From UBA5272 sp964577625 (GTDB lineage: Bacteria; Patescibacteriota; Minisyncoccia; Phycocordibacterales; UBA5272): a stretch of 19,987 nucleotides of DNA. The stretch is taken from positions 1 through 19,987 of the forward strand of contig CAZNZP010000006.1 of NCBI GenBank assembly GCA_964577625.1, read 5' to 3'. Under the pieces are notes generated by a model. That model was not told the DNA's origin and searched no databases. It was given only the letters and a program-made list of their open reading frames with translations. Positions 6,647 to 13,841 of the stretch are shown piece after piece. Numbering within the stretch: the stretch's first letter is position 1; the number at the start of each line of letters is the position of its first letter. Position numbers and translations under genes: made by a program.

Positions 6647-7027
6647 ATGCGTATCGCAGGTATTACAATTCCAGAAGATAAAAGATTAGAGGTCGCTTTG
6701 ACTGTGGTTCATGGTATCGGACGCCAAAGAGCTAAGACTATTTTAGATGGTCTTAATATAGATTTTGGTAAAAAAGTTCCAGAGCTTACAGCTGATGAAG
6801 AAAAAGATATTAGACGCGAAGTTGAAGCTTTTAAAATTGAAGGAGACTTAAGAAGAGAAAAACAAATCAATATCAAGAGATTGAGAGATTTAAAGTGTTA
6901 TCGTGGTGTAAGACATACTCGCGGTTTACCTACTAGAGGACAAAGAACTAAGACCAATAGTCGTACAGTTCGTGGTAATCAAAGAAAGACCATGGGTTCT
7001 GGTAGAAGAAAAGTCGAAAAGACCTAG
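6647..7027 (+). CDS. rpsM: 30S ribosomal protein S13 (uS13)
   Basis: A 126-residue protein of typical length. It begins MRIAGITIPEDKRLEVALT with the helix-two-turns-helix segment VVHGIGRQRAKTIL. The conserved basic C-terminal signature is RGVRHTRGLPTRGQRTKTNSR in two overlapping parts, ending GRRKVEKT. It binds the head of the 30S subunit near the A/P tRNAs and contacts bL5/uS19. The ATG is 17 bases after the rpmJ stop; AAGGA upstream is about 20 bases away, too far to act as a Shine-Dalgarno. It sits in the canonical alpha-operon order. Confidence 0.97.
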   Translation: MRIAGITIPEDKRLEVALTVVHGIGRQRAKTILDGLNIDFGKKVPELTADEEKDIRREVEAFKIEGDLRREKQINIKRLRDLKCYRGVRHTRGLPTRGQRTKTNSRTVRGNQRKTMGSGRRKVEKT

Positions 7028-7047
7028 AATAATTATTATTAAAAAAT

Positions 7048-7482
7048 ATGGGAAAGAAACGCGTAGTTAAAAAAAGTGGATCAGGATTAGATAATGCTCT
7101 TAAAAGTAGAGCTCTTTCTAAGCTAGTAAAAAGAAAAGTTTCAGAAGGTATTCTTTATGTAGAATCTACTTACAACAATACAAAATTAACACTTACAGAT
7201 TTATCTGGAAATGTAATCATTTGGTCAACTTCAGGATCTCTTGGATTTAAAGGAGCAAAGAAAGGTACACCTTTCGCAGCTGGAAAAATTGCTGAAGTGA
7301 TTGGTGAAAAAGCTTCTCAAGCAGGAGTTAAAGAGGTAAAAGTAGTGGTTAAAGGTGTTGGTTCAGGAAGAGAGGCGGCAATTAGATCTTTTGCAGCTTT
7401 TGGAATTGATTTGACCTCTATTGAAGATAGGACTCCAGTTCCTCATAATGGTCCAAAGCCAAAGAAACCAAGAAGAATTTAA
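7048..7482 (+). CDS. rpsK: 30S ribosomal protein S11 (uS11)
   Basis: A 144-residue protein. The N-terminus has a basic extension (GKKRVVKKSGSGLDNALKSR), a little longer than usual. The core is standard: YVESTYNNTKLTLTDLSGN, STSGSLGFKGAKKGTPFAA, VVKGVGSGREAAIRSF, and the C-terminal DRTPVPHNGPKPKKPRRI with the conserved PHNG turn. It forms part of the 30S platform around the mRNA exit and the E site. The start context is AAAAAATATG, with no Shine-Dalgarno, 20 bases after rpsM. Confidence 0.97.
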   Translation: MGKKRVVKKSGSGLDNALKSRALSKLVKRKVSEGILYVESTYNNTKLTLTDLSGNVIIWSTSGSLGFKGAKKGTPFAAGKIAEVIGEKASQAGVKEVKVVVKGVGSGREAAIRSFAAFGIDLTSIEDRTPVPHNGPKPKKPRRI

Positions 7483-7494
7483 TATTATAAAAAT

Positions 7495-8127
7495 ATGATT
7501 GATAAAAAATGTAGAGTATGTAGAAGAGCTGGTGAAAAACTTTTTCTAAAAGGGGAAAAGTGTTTTACTCCTAAATGTGTGATGAATACCAGACCTTATC
7601 CTCCTGGAAGACTTGATACTGAAAAGAAACGTAGATCTCCAGTTTCTGAATATGGTATTCAAATGAAAGAGAAGCAAAAGATTAAAAATATTTACGGAGT
7701 TTCTGAAAAACAATTTGTTTCTTATATCAAAAACGCAGAAGCTTCAGCAGCAAATACCAAAGTTGCTCCAGCACTTGGTGCATATATTAATCTTGAAACT
7801 CGTTTGGACAATGTAGTCTTTAGAATGGGATTAGCTAAAAGTCGTGCTCTTTCTAGACAAATCGTGGCTCACGGACACATTATCGTGAATGGAAAGAAAA
7901 TTAATATCCCATCCCATAGAGTAAGAGTAAATGATGTTATTGGAGTAAGAGAGGGATCAAAAAATACCAAACTCTTCAACGAAGCTGTTAACAAGCTTAA
8001 AGATTTTGCTTCACCAGACTGGCTCACTTTAGAATCTTCTAAACTTGAAGCAAAAGTAGTTTCTTTACCAAAAGAGATTGAAGGAGGATTTGATTTTGCA
8101 AAAGTTTTAGAATTCTATAGTAGATAA
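7495..8127 (+). CDS. rpsD: 30S ribosomal protein S4 (uS4)
   Basis: A 210-residue protein of normal length. The N-terminus carries the four-cysteine zinc site (C6, C9, C23, C28; C+ form), then RPYPPG. The S4 RNA-binding domain (about 100-160) contains ETRLDNVVFRMGLAKSRALSRQ and VNGKKINIPSHRV. uS4 is a primary 16S rRNA binder that starts 30S assembly, and in some bacteria it represses the alpha operon. It follows rpsK after 12 bases with an AAAAATATG context. An 8-pair hairpin (8132-8154) follows it and a separate promoter then serves rpoA. Confidence 0.97.
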   Translation: MIDKKCRVCRRAGEKLFLKGEKCFTPKCVMNTRPYPPGRLDTEKKRRSPVSEYGIQMKEKQKIKNIYGVSEKQFVSYIKNAEASAANTKVAPALGAYINLETRLDNVVFRMGLAKSRALSRQIVAHGHIIVNGKKINIPSHRVRVNDVIGVREGSKNTKLFNEAVNKLKDFASPDWLTLESSKLEAKVVSLPKEIEGGFDFAKVLEFYSR

Positions 8128-8131
8128 TTAT

Positions 8132-8154
8132 AAATCAAGATTTATCCTTGATTT
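8132..8154 (+). terminator. Hairpin between rpsD and rpoA
   Basis: AAATCAAG (8132-8139) pairs perfectly with CTTGATTT (8147-8154), loop ATTTATC. No proper T-run follows, so it may be a weak terminator or an mRNA 3' stabiliser. Its 3' arm contains the TTGATT used as the -35 box of the rpoA promoter. Confidence 0.4.
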
Positions 8155-8177
8155 CTATGGTATTTTTGTGTTATAAT
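8148..8177 (+). promoter_or_regulatory. Promoter of rpoA
   Basis: TTGATT (8148-8153), 18-base spacer, extended -10 TGTTATAAT (8169-8177). The start near 8184 gives a leader of about 68 bases, one of the longest in front of a housekeeping gene here. It contains GGTCA twice (near 8198 and 8227). Confidence 0.65.
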
Positions 8178-8251
8178 AGCTTTTGTTAATTTTTGTCGGT
8201 CAATTTATTAATTATTAGAACAATAGGTCAGAAAATAATAAAATAAAAAAT

Positions 8252-9220
8252 ATGCATTCACAAAATATAAACTTACCATCCAAGCCAAAAATTATTAAAG
8301 AAGAAGATAATAAAGGCATTTATGAGATTGATGGTTTGTATCCTGGTTATGGATATACTTTAGGTAACTCAATCAGAAGAATAATCATTTCTTCTATTCC
8401 TGGAGCAGCTATTACTTCTCTTTCTATTGAAGGAGTTAAACATGAGTTTTCTACTATAGATGGTATCAAAGAAGATGTTATTTCTATCATTTTAAATTTA
8501 AAAGCTGTCAATTTTACTTTACATAGTGATGAGCCACAAAAGATTTCTCTTAAAGTGAAGGGTCCAAAAGTGGTCACCGCAGCAGATTTTAGCGCTAACT
8601 CTGAAGTAGAAGTTTTGAATAAAGACGCATACATTTGCGAAATTACAGGAAAGGTTTCTTTAGAAATGGAAATGACAATTGAAAAAGGTATTGGCTATAT
8701 TTCTAAAGAACAAGTTGAAAAAGAAAGAACAGCTATCGGAGATATCGCATTAGACGCAGCTTTTACACCTGTCAAAAGAGCAAGTTATGAAGTTGAAAAT
8801 ATGCGTGTCGGTGATAGGACAGACCACAACAGATTAAGATTTTTCATTGAGACAGATGGTACAGTTTCTCCAAAAGAAGTTTTGGAACATTCTATTGCGC
8901 TTATGATTAAACAACTTCAAGCAGTAGTTGGATTTAAAGAGAATGTGCTTGAGGTAGAAGATGGAATGATGTCAGACAACATGGTTGATGATGTACAAGA
9001 TTCTATTGAATCACCAGCTAAAGTTAAAATTGAAGATCTTCAATTTTCTACACGTACCGAAAATGCTCTTCTTGCTGGTGGAGTAAAAAGTTTATCTGGA
9101 CTTTTAAAGAAATCAGAATCTGACCTAAAAGCTCTGGGAGGTCTTGGTGACAAGGCGGTAGAAGAGATCAAAGAGTTATTAGACGGGAAAGGACTTTCTC
9201 TTAAAGCAGAGAAAAAGTAA
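8252..9220 (+). CDS. rpoA: DNA-directed RNA polymerase subunit alpha
   Basis: A 322-residue protein of normal length. The N-terminal domain (about 1-230) nucleates core enzyme assembly and shows YPGYGYTLGNSIRRIIISSIPGAAI in two overlapping segments, EGVKHEFSTIDGI, KGPKVVTAAD and VGDRTDHNRL. The C-terminal domain (about 255-318) has the helix-hairpin-helix fold: DLQFSTRTENALLAGGVKS then ALGGLGDKAVEEIKELL. This domain contacts UP elements and activators. The linker around 232-252 is acidic. It has its own promoter and a 68-base leader, and is followed by an internal promoter for rplQ. Confidence 0.97.
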   Translation: MHSQNINLPSKPKIIKEEDNKGIYEIDGLYPGYGYTLGNSIRRIIISSIPGAAITSLSIEGVKHEFSTIDGIKEDVISIILNLKAVNFTLHSDEPQKISLKVKGPKVVTAADFSANSEVEVLNKDAYICEITGKVSLEMEMTIEKGIGYISKEQVEKERTAIGDIALDAAFTPVKRASYEVENMRVGDRTDHNRLRFFIETDGTVSPKEVLEHSIALMIKQLQAVVGFKENVLEVEDGMMSDNMVDDVQDSIESPAKVKIEDLQFSTRTENALLAGGVKSLSGLLKKSESDLKALGGLGDKAVEEIKELLDGKGLSLKAEKK

Positions 9221-9225
9221 AAGAG

Positions 9226-9256
9226 TTGCAAAAAACCTTAAAAAAGTGTATAAAAT
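9226..9256 (+). promoter_or_regulatory. Internal promoter of rplQ-rplM-rpsI
   Basis: TTGCAA (9226-9231), 17 bases, TATAAA (9249-9254) with TG just upstream. The start near 9261 leaves about 8 bases before the rplQ ATG at 9269. Confidence 0.6.
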
Positions 9257-9268
9257 AGAGACAAAAAC

Positions 9269-9622
9269 ATGAAGCATCATAAAAATTTTAGAAAATTCGG
9301 ACGAGAAAAGAATCAAAGGCGTGCCTTTATTAAAGGTTTAGCTGTTAATCTTATTCGTCATGGAAAAATGGAGACAACTGAAGCAAGAGCGAAAGAGGTT
9401 AGACCTTTCGTGGAGAGATTGGTAACTCTTGCTAAAGAAGATACAGTTTTTAGAAGAAGATTGGTTTCCAGTAGAATTCTTAATCAAGAACCTGAGACTA
9501 AAAAGCTTTTTACAGAAATTGCTCCAAAGTATAAAGAAGTAAATGGGGGATATTTGAGAATTACTAAATTAGGTCAAAGAATTGGAGATGGTTCACCAAT
9601 TGCTGTAATTGAATTTGTATAA
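9269..9622 (+). CDS. rplQ: 50S ribosomal protein L17 (bL17)
   Basis: A 117-residue protein, the usual bL17 length. It starts MKHHKNFRKFGREKNQRRAF and continues with the diagnostic LAVNLIRHGKMETTEARAKE, then RPFVERLVTLAKED, and ends GGYLRITKLGQRIGDGSPIA plus VIEFV. It binds 23S rRNA near the peptide exit tunnel. Its TAA ends only four bases before the rplM start, so the two genes are tightly coupled. Confidence 0.97.
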   Translation: MKHHKNFRKFGREKNQRRAFIKGLAVNLIRHGKMETTEARAKEVRPFVERLVTLAKEDTVFRRRLVSSRILNQEPETKKLFTEIAPKYKEVNGGYLRITKLGQRIGDGSPIAVIEFV

Positions 9623-9626
9623 AAAT

Positions 9627-9992
9627 ATGACAAATGTAAAAGAAACAAAAGAATGCGTTATTGATGCTTCAGGTAAAGTGCTAGGAAGACTTTCTTCTGA
9701 AATAGCTTCTATTTTAAACGCTAAAAATTCTGCAAGCTTTGCAAAAAATGTAGTTGCAGATGTAAAAGTAAAAGTTATCAATGCTTCTAAAATTAAATTG
9801 ACTGGTAAAAAAATGGATGCGAGTGTTCACAAAACTTACTCTGGTCATCCAGGAGGGCAAAAAGTTAGAACTTTTGCTGAAGTGGTAGACAGAAAAGGGT
9901 ATGCGGAGCTCGTGAGACATGCTGTGGAAGGCATGCTCCCAAAAAATAAATTACAAGATAAGAGAATGAAAAATCTTTTAATAGAAGAATAG
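9627..9992 (+). CDS. rplM: 50S ribosomal protein L13 (uL13), compact
   Basis: I place the start at 9627, giving 121 residues beginning MTNVKETKECVIDASGKVLG. An in-frame ATG at 9609 would overlap rplQ, whereas 9627 has the AAAAATATG context shared by neighbouring genes. The uL13 signature is clear: GKVLGRLSSEIASIL, VINASKIKLTGKKM, KTYSGHPGGQK and AVEGMLPKNKLQDKRMKNL. It is about 20 residues shorter than the E. coli protein (142), mainly at both ends and around residues 30-45. It binds 23S rRNA early in 50S assembly. rpsI follows after 17 bases, the usual rplM-rpsI pair. Confidence 0.95.
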   Translation: MTNVKETKECVIDASGKVLGRLSSEIASILNAKNSASFAKNVVADVKVKVINASKIKLTGKKMDASVHKTYSGHPGGQKVRTFAEVVDRKGYAELVRHAVEGMLPKNKLQDKRMKNLLIEE

Positions 9993-10009
9993 TTTAATAT
10001 TATAAAATT

Positions 10010-10408
10010 ATGAGTAAAGAAAAATATATTGAAGCCATTGGGAGAAGAAAAACAGCGACAGCTAGAGTTCGTATGACTCCAGCGACTAAAGGATCTTTTA
10101 CAGTAAATGAAAAAGATGTGCATGATTATTTTCAAACTTCAGAGCTTCTCACTATTGTAAATTCTGCTTTCACTAAATCTGATATTCCAAATAAATATGA
10201 TATTACTGTGAAGGTTTCTGGTTCTGGTATTCATTCTCAAGCCGAAGCTATCAGACACGGTATCACTAGATGTCTTGTAAAAGAAGATGAAGCTCTCAGA
10301 AGTTCACTCAAAAAACTTGGTTTCCTTAAAAGAGATCCTAGAAGTAAAGAAAGAAAGAAATTCGGACTCAAAAAAGCTCGTAAAGGACCAACTTGGTCAA
10401 AAAGATAG
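10010..10408 (+). CDS. rpsI: 30S ribosomal protein S9 (uS9)
   Basis: A 132-residue protein of normal length with YIEAIGRRKTATARVRMTP at the start, VKVSGSGIHSQAEAIRHGI in the middle, and a basic C-terminal tail ending TWSKR. The tail of uS9, whose last Lys-Arg contacts the P-site tRNA anticodon region, is intact. It ends the ribosomal block and is followed directly by the strongest terminator in the window. Confidence 0.97.
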   Translation: MSKEKYIEAIGRRKTATARVRMTPATKGSFTVNEKDVHDYFQTSELLTIVNSAFTKSDIPNKYDITVKVSGSGIHSQAEAIRHGITRCLVKEDEALRSSLKKLGFLKRDPRSKERKKFGLKKARKGPTWSKR

Positions 10409-10409
10409 C

Positions 10410-10446
10410 AATAAAACTCGGATTATTCCGAGTTTTATTTTTTAAA
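10410..10446 (+). terminator. Rho-independent terminator after rpsI
   Basis: AATAAAACTCGG (10410-10421) pairs perfectly over 12 bases with CCGAGTTTTATT (10428-10439), loop ATTATT, then a T-run to 10443. It closes the ribosomal protein block. Confidence 0.9.
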
Positions 10447-10453
10447 AATCAGT

Positions 10454-10482
10454 TTGACATAGGTTTAAAATGTTGCTAGATT
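10454..10482 (+). promoter_or_regulatory. Near-consensus promoter for the orphan gene
   Basis: TTGACA (10454-10459, perfect), a 17-base spacer and TAGATT (10477-10482) preceded by TGC. This is the best -35/-10 pair in the window. The leader would be about 37 bases. Confidence 0.75.
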
Positions 10483-10526
10483 AATATTAGTAAACGTTAT
10501 TTTATAAATCTCTAAAATATAAAGAA

Positions 10527-11057
10527 ATGGCAAAAAAGGAAAATTTATTTATAGTCGGAGAAGGGCTATTTGGTGGAGATTGGATTCCGATATTAGAAAA
10601 AGAAGGTTACTCTTTCCGGAAAGAATTGAAGTCTTCTCTTATAAAAAAATATAATGAGGAGCAAAGATTGCTAAAAAAGAAATATAAAATTCACGTTTTG
10701 GCTGGGAATGAAATTGAAAATAAACAAGATCGTACAACCCAAAACTTAAAAAGATTAGCCAGAGATAAATTCAAAGGTATTTCATTTGAGGATTTGAAGG
10801 GTGAAGCTGTCTTCTTGTGTAGATTAAAAATTTCAAATGAAGAAATGAAAAAAATGGGATTTGATTACATTTCTATGCTTCATAAACCATTTGAAGACGA
10901 TTTTGGAGATGAGGGGTGGATAGTTTTTGATTCTCAACCAAAAGATAACCTTTATCTTTATTATGAAGATATGAATGATTATTGGGCAAAGAATGGAGGG
11001 TTTATTTTTTTAGAAGAAGTAAAAGAAAGAACCAAAAGATCAAAAAAATCTCTGTAG
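10527..11057 (+). CDS. Protein of unknown function with own promoter
   Basis: A 176-residue soluble protein that I do not recognise. It has no signal peptide or membrane helix. Residues 30-60 are Lys/Glu-rich and helical, and 60-85 are basic (KQDRTTQNLKRLARDKF). The second half contains FLCRLKISNEEMKKMGFDYI and a strongly acidic DDFGDEGWIVFD, then aromatic YLYYEDMNDYW. The C-terminus is basic (KERTKRSKKSL). It is a monocistronic unit between the terminator after rpsI and its own terminator, whose stem includes the stop codon. The near-consensus promoter suggests substantial constitutive expression. No function is claimed. Confidence 0.75.
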   Translation: MAKKENLFIVGEGLFGGDWIPILEKEGYSFRKELKSSLIKKYNEEQRLLKKKYKIHVLAGNEIENKQDRTTQNLKRLARDKFKGISFEDLKGEAVFLCRLKISNEEMKKMGFDYISMLHKPFEDDFGDEGWIVFDSQPKDNLYLYYEDMNDYWAKNGGFIFLEEVKERTKRSKKSL

Positions 11058-11078
11058 TAATACAGAGGTTTTCTTTTG
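11050..11078 (+). terminator. Rho-independent terminator overlapping a stop codon
   Basis: CTCTGTA (11050-11056) pairs with TACAGAG (11061-11067), loop GTAA, followed by GTTTTCTTTT. The TAG of the preceding gene (11055-11057) lies in the stem and loop. Confidence 0.8.
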
Positions 11079-11104
11079 TTAAAAATCATTTGTCATGATA
11101 TAAT
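11076..11104 (+). promoter_or_regulatory. Promoter of the grpE-dnaK-dnaJ operon
   Basis: TTGTTA (11076-11081), 17 bases, TATAAT (11099-11104) in an extended form with TG at 11096-11097. This is a standard sigma-70-type promoter. No CIRCE operator (TTAGCACTC-N9-GAGTGCTAA) is present, so HrcA control is unlikely. The start would be near 11111. Confidence 0.7.
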
Positions 11105-11110
11105 ATTTAT

Positions 11111-11161
11111 ATCACTAATGGGCTGCGGATGAGTATTTTTCAGAGTGATTTTTTATTAGTG
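11111..11161 (+). promoter_or_regulatory. Heat-shock leader with alternative hairpins
   Basis: ATCACTAAT (11111-11119) lies at the predicted 5' end of the mRNA. Its first part, ATCACT, can pair with AGTGAT (11144-11149), which is followed by a T-run and so looks like a terminator. Its CACTAAT (11113-11119) can instead pair with ATTAGTG (11155-11161). The two pairings exclude each other, the layout of an attenuator or RNA thermosensor in front of chaperone genes. The stems are short; the switch is my inference. Confidence 0.4.
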
Positions 11162-11183
11162 TTTTGTTATTTAAAAATAAATT

Positions 11184-11837
11184 ATGAAAGATAAAAATTT
11201 AGAGAAAGAAAATCTAGAAGATTTGGAGAGACATGAAGATTTGACTTCTAGAAGTGCGGAATCGGAAAGTGACGATATAGTTTTTGAAGAACTAGATGAG
11301 GATGGCGATGAGATGACCGAAAGACAAAAGAAAAAAAATGAAAAAGAAAAATTAAAAGAAAAGTTTGAAGACAAAGTTAAAAGACTTGAGAAAGAAAGAG
11401 ATGAATATTTAAGAGGGTGGCAAAGAGCTCAAGCAGATTATAAAAATCGTGAGCGTGAGTTAGACGAATACAAAAAAAATATTATTAAATTTGCCAATGA
11501 AAATTTGGTAAAAGAGATGTTACCGGTCTTTGACGGTTATGATGCTGCAAGAAGCAATAAAGAACATTGGGAGGATGTAAATCCTAATTGGAGAGTGGGT
11601 GTTGAATATCTCTTTTCTCAATTCTTAGATATTTTAGCTGATGCAGGAGTGGATATTTATGGAAAAGAAGGTGATGAGTATGACTCAACTCTTCATGAAG
11701 CTGTAGAACTTATAGAATTATCTCCAGAAGAAAAAGCTAAAGATCATAAAATTATATCTGTACTTCAAAAAGGATACAAAATGGGAGACAAGATTCTCCG
11801 GGCAGCAAAAGTAAAGGTGGGTAAATTAAAAGAATAA
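11184..11837 (+). CDS. grpE: Nucleotide exchange factor GrpE
   Basis: A 217-residue protein. Residues 1-50 are acidic and disordered-looking, 50-110 are a long charged coiled coil (EKLKEKFEDKVKRLEKERDE), then GWQRAQADYKNRERELDEY and the C-terminal beta domain with EMLPVFDGYDAA, LADAGVDIYGKEGDEYD, LHEAVELIEL and VLQKGYKMGDKILRAAKVKV. All are GrpE hallmarks. It releases ADP from DnaK as a dimer. It is the first gene of the chaperone operon, upstream of dnaK by 38 bases. No Shine-Dalgarno; context AAATTATG. Confidence 0.96.
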   Translation: MKDKNLEKENLEDLERHEDLTSRSAESESDDIVFEELDEDGDEMTERQKKKNEKEKLKEKFEDKVKRLEKERDEYLRGWQRAQADYKNRERELDEYKKNIIKFANENLVKEMLPVFDGYDAARSNKEHWEDVNPNWRVGVEYLFSQFLDILADAGVDIYGKEGDEYDSTLHEAVELIELSPEEKAKDHKIISVLQKGYKMGDKILRAAKVKVGKLKE

Positions 11838-11875
11838 ACTTATTAAAAAATTTTAAAAAAAAGAAAGAAACAAAT

Positions 11876-13786
11876 ATGAGTAAAATTATTGGAATTGACT
11901 TAGGAACAACAAATTCAGCAGTAGCGATTATTGAAGGAGGACAACCAAAAATAATTGAAAATGTTGAAGGTTATAGGACTACTCCATCCGTTGTTTCTTA
12001 TTCAAAAAATGGAGAAAGGACAGTAGGGGTGACAGCAAAAAGACAAGCTGTGATTAATCCTGAAAATACTATTTACGGTGTTAAAAGATATATGGGACAC
12101 TCTTTTAAGGATAAAGAAGTACAAGCTGATATTGGAAAAGTGGCTTATAAATTAAAAGAAGGAGAAAATGGGTCAGTACTTATCACTCTTGGAGGAAAAG
12201 ATTATCGTCCAGAAGAAGTCTCTGCTATGATTCTTCAAAAATTGAAAGCAGACGCTGAAGCAAAGCTTGGAGAAAAAGTCACTGAAGCAGTGATCACAGT
12301 ACCCGCATACTTTAACGATACTCAAAGACAAGCTACAGTAGACGCTGGAAAAATTGCTGGATTAGAAGTAAAAAGAATTATCCCTGAGCCAACAGCAGCT
12401 GCTCTAGCTTATGGATTTAATTCAAATAAAAATGAAAAACTTGCCGTCTATGACTTTGGTGGAGGTACTTTTGATATTTCCATTCTAGAAGTTGGAGATG
12501 GAGTAGTAGAAGTAAAATCTGTGGACGGAGACTCTCATCTTGGAGGTCGTGATATTGACCAAGAGATTATGAAATTCATCATGAATAGATTTAAAGAGGA
12601 AAGTGGTATTGATGTTTCAGGAGATACTTTAGCTCTACAAAGAATTGATGAAGCAGCTGAAAAAGCAAAACATGAACTTTCTACTCAATCTGTAGCAGAA
12701 ATCTTTCTTCCATTCTTGGCAGCTGGAGCAGATGGACCAAAAAATCTTCAAATTAATCTCACTCGTGCTGAGCTTGAAAATATCGCACGTCCATTCGTAG
12801 AAAGAACAATAGAAATCACCAAAAGAGCTCTTGAAAATTCTCCTTTTAAAAAAGAAGAAATTCATGATGTGATTTTAGTCGGTGGACAAACTAGAATGCC
12901 GATGGTGGTAGAAGCTGTTAAAAATCTTTTTGGAAAAGAAGCAAATAGAAATCTCAATCCAGATGAAGTGGTGGCTATGGGTGCGGCTGTACAAGCTGGA
13001 GTCTTGCAGGGGGATGTGAAAGATGTTTTACTCCTGGATGTGATTCCGCTTTCTTTAGGTATTGAGACTATGGGAAATGTGGCTACAAAATTAGTAGAAA
13101 AAAATACGACTATCCCAACTCATAGATCACAAGTATTTTCTACTGCAGCTGATAGTCAAACAAGTGTAGAGATTCATATTGTCCAAGGTGAAAGACCTAT
13201 GGCAGCTGATAACAAATCTCTCGGCAGATTTATTCTTGACGGTATTCCTCCAGCACCTCGTGGAGTACCACAAGTAGAAGTGACTTTTGACATTGATGCT
13301 AACGGTATTTTGAATGTAAAAGCTAAAGACAAAACTAGCGGTAAAGAGCAATCTATTAGAATTGAAGCTAGTTCTGGTTTAACAGACGAAGATATTAAAA
13401 GAATGCAAAATGAAGCTGAAGCTAACGCTGAATCTGATAAAAAGAAAATGGAAATCGCAGAAGCAAAAAATCTTGCCGATCAAATGATTCATACTGCTGA
13501 AAAAGCTCTGAAAGATGCAGAAGGTAAAATTTCTGATGAGATTAAAAATGATATTACTCAAAAAAGAATTGATTTGACTTCTATCAAAAATAATCCAGAT
13601 TCATCTGTAGAGCAGATTAAAAAAGCTACTGAAGAATTATCTGAAGCTATGATGAAAATCGGTGAAGCTATGAAGACTGAAAATGATAATGTTGGACAAA
13701 CAGAAAATCCAAATACTGATTCAGATCAGCAAAATTTTCATCACGATGATGAAAATTTGAATAAAGATAACTCAGATCAAAATTAA
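11876..13786 (+). CDS. dnaK: Molecular chaperone DnaK (Hsp70)
   Basis: A 636-residue protein, full length for bacterial DnaK. The actin-like ATPase (about 1-380) has GIDLGTTNSAVAI (6-18), PAYFNDTQRQATVDAG, EPTAAALAYGF, YDFGGGTFDISIL (about 191-203) and VGGQTRMPMV. The conserved linker DVLLLDVIPLSLGIET leads to the substrate-binding domain. The helical lid runs to about 605, and the tail is Asn/Asp/Gln rich. It refolds proteins in the cytoplasm with DnaJ and GrpE, both adjacent. The start context is AAACAAATATG. A 10-pair hairpin separates it from dnaJ. Confidence 0.98.
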   Translation: MSKIIGIDLGTTNSAVAIIEGGQPKIIENVEGYRTTPSVVSYSKNGERTVGVTAKRQAVINPENTIYGVKRYMGHSFKDKEVQADIGKVAYKLKEGENGSVLITLGGKDYRPEEVSAMILQKLKADAEAKLGEKVTEAVITVPAYFNDTQRQATVDAGKIAGLEVKRIIPEPTAAALAYGFNSNKNEKLAVYDFGGGTFDISILEVGDGVVEVKSVDGDSHLGGRDIDQEIMKFIMNRFKEESGIDVSGDTLALQRIDEAAEKAKHELSTQSVAEIFLPFLAAGADGPKNLQINLTRAELENIARPFVERTIEITKRALENSPFKKEEIHDVILVGGQTRMPMVVEAVKNLFGKEANRNLNPDEVVAMGAAVQAGVLQGDVKDVLLLDVIPLSLGIETMGNVATKLVEKNTTIPTHRSQVFSTAADSQTSVEIHIVQGERPMAADNKSLGRFILDGIPPAPRGVPQVEVTFDIDANGILNVKAKDKTSGKEQSIRIEASSGLTDEDIKRMQNEAEANAESDKKKMEIAEAKNLADQMIHTAEKALKDAEGKISDEIKNDITQKRIDLTSIKNNPDSSVEQIKKATEELSEAMMKIGEAMKTENDNVGQTENPNTDSDQQNFHHDDENLNKDNSDQN

Positions 13787-13795
13787 AGTTTTTTA

Positions 13796-13819
13796 GAGTA
13801 GAAAAAGATTTTTCTACTC
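13796..13819 (+). other. Intercistronic hairpin between dnaK and dnaJ
   Basis: GAGTAGAAAA (13796-13805) pairs perfectly with TTTTCTACTC (13810-13819), loop AGAT. No T-run follows, so it is probably not a simple terminator; an mRNA stability element or partial terminator that lowers dnaJ relative to dnaK fits better. Confidence 0.55.
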
Positions 13820-13841
13820 GATAAAGATTTTACATAAATCT

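Noticed and set aside
9609..9626. rplM start at 9609
   Set aside because: It overlaps rplQ and adds six residues not typical of uL13; 9627 has the shared A-rich start context.
11076..11183. CIRCE/HrcA operator before grpE
   Set aside because: The inverted repeats present do not match TTAGCACTC-N9-GAGTGCTAA.
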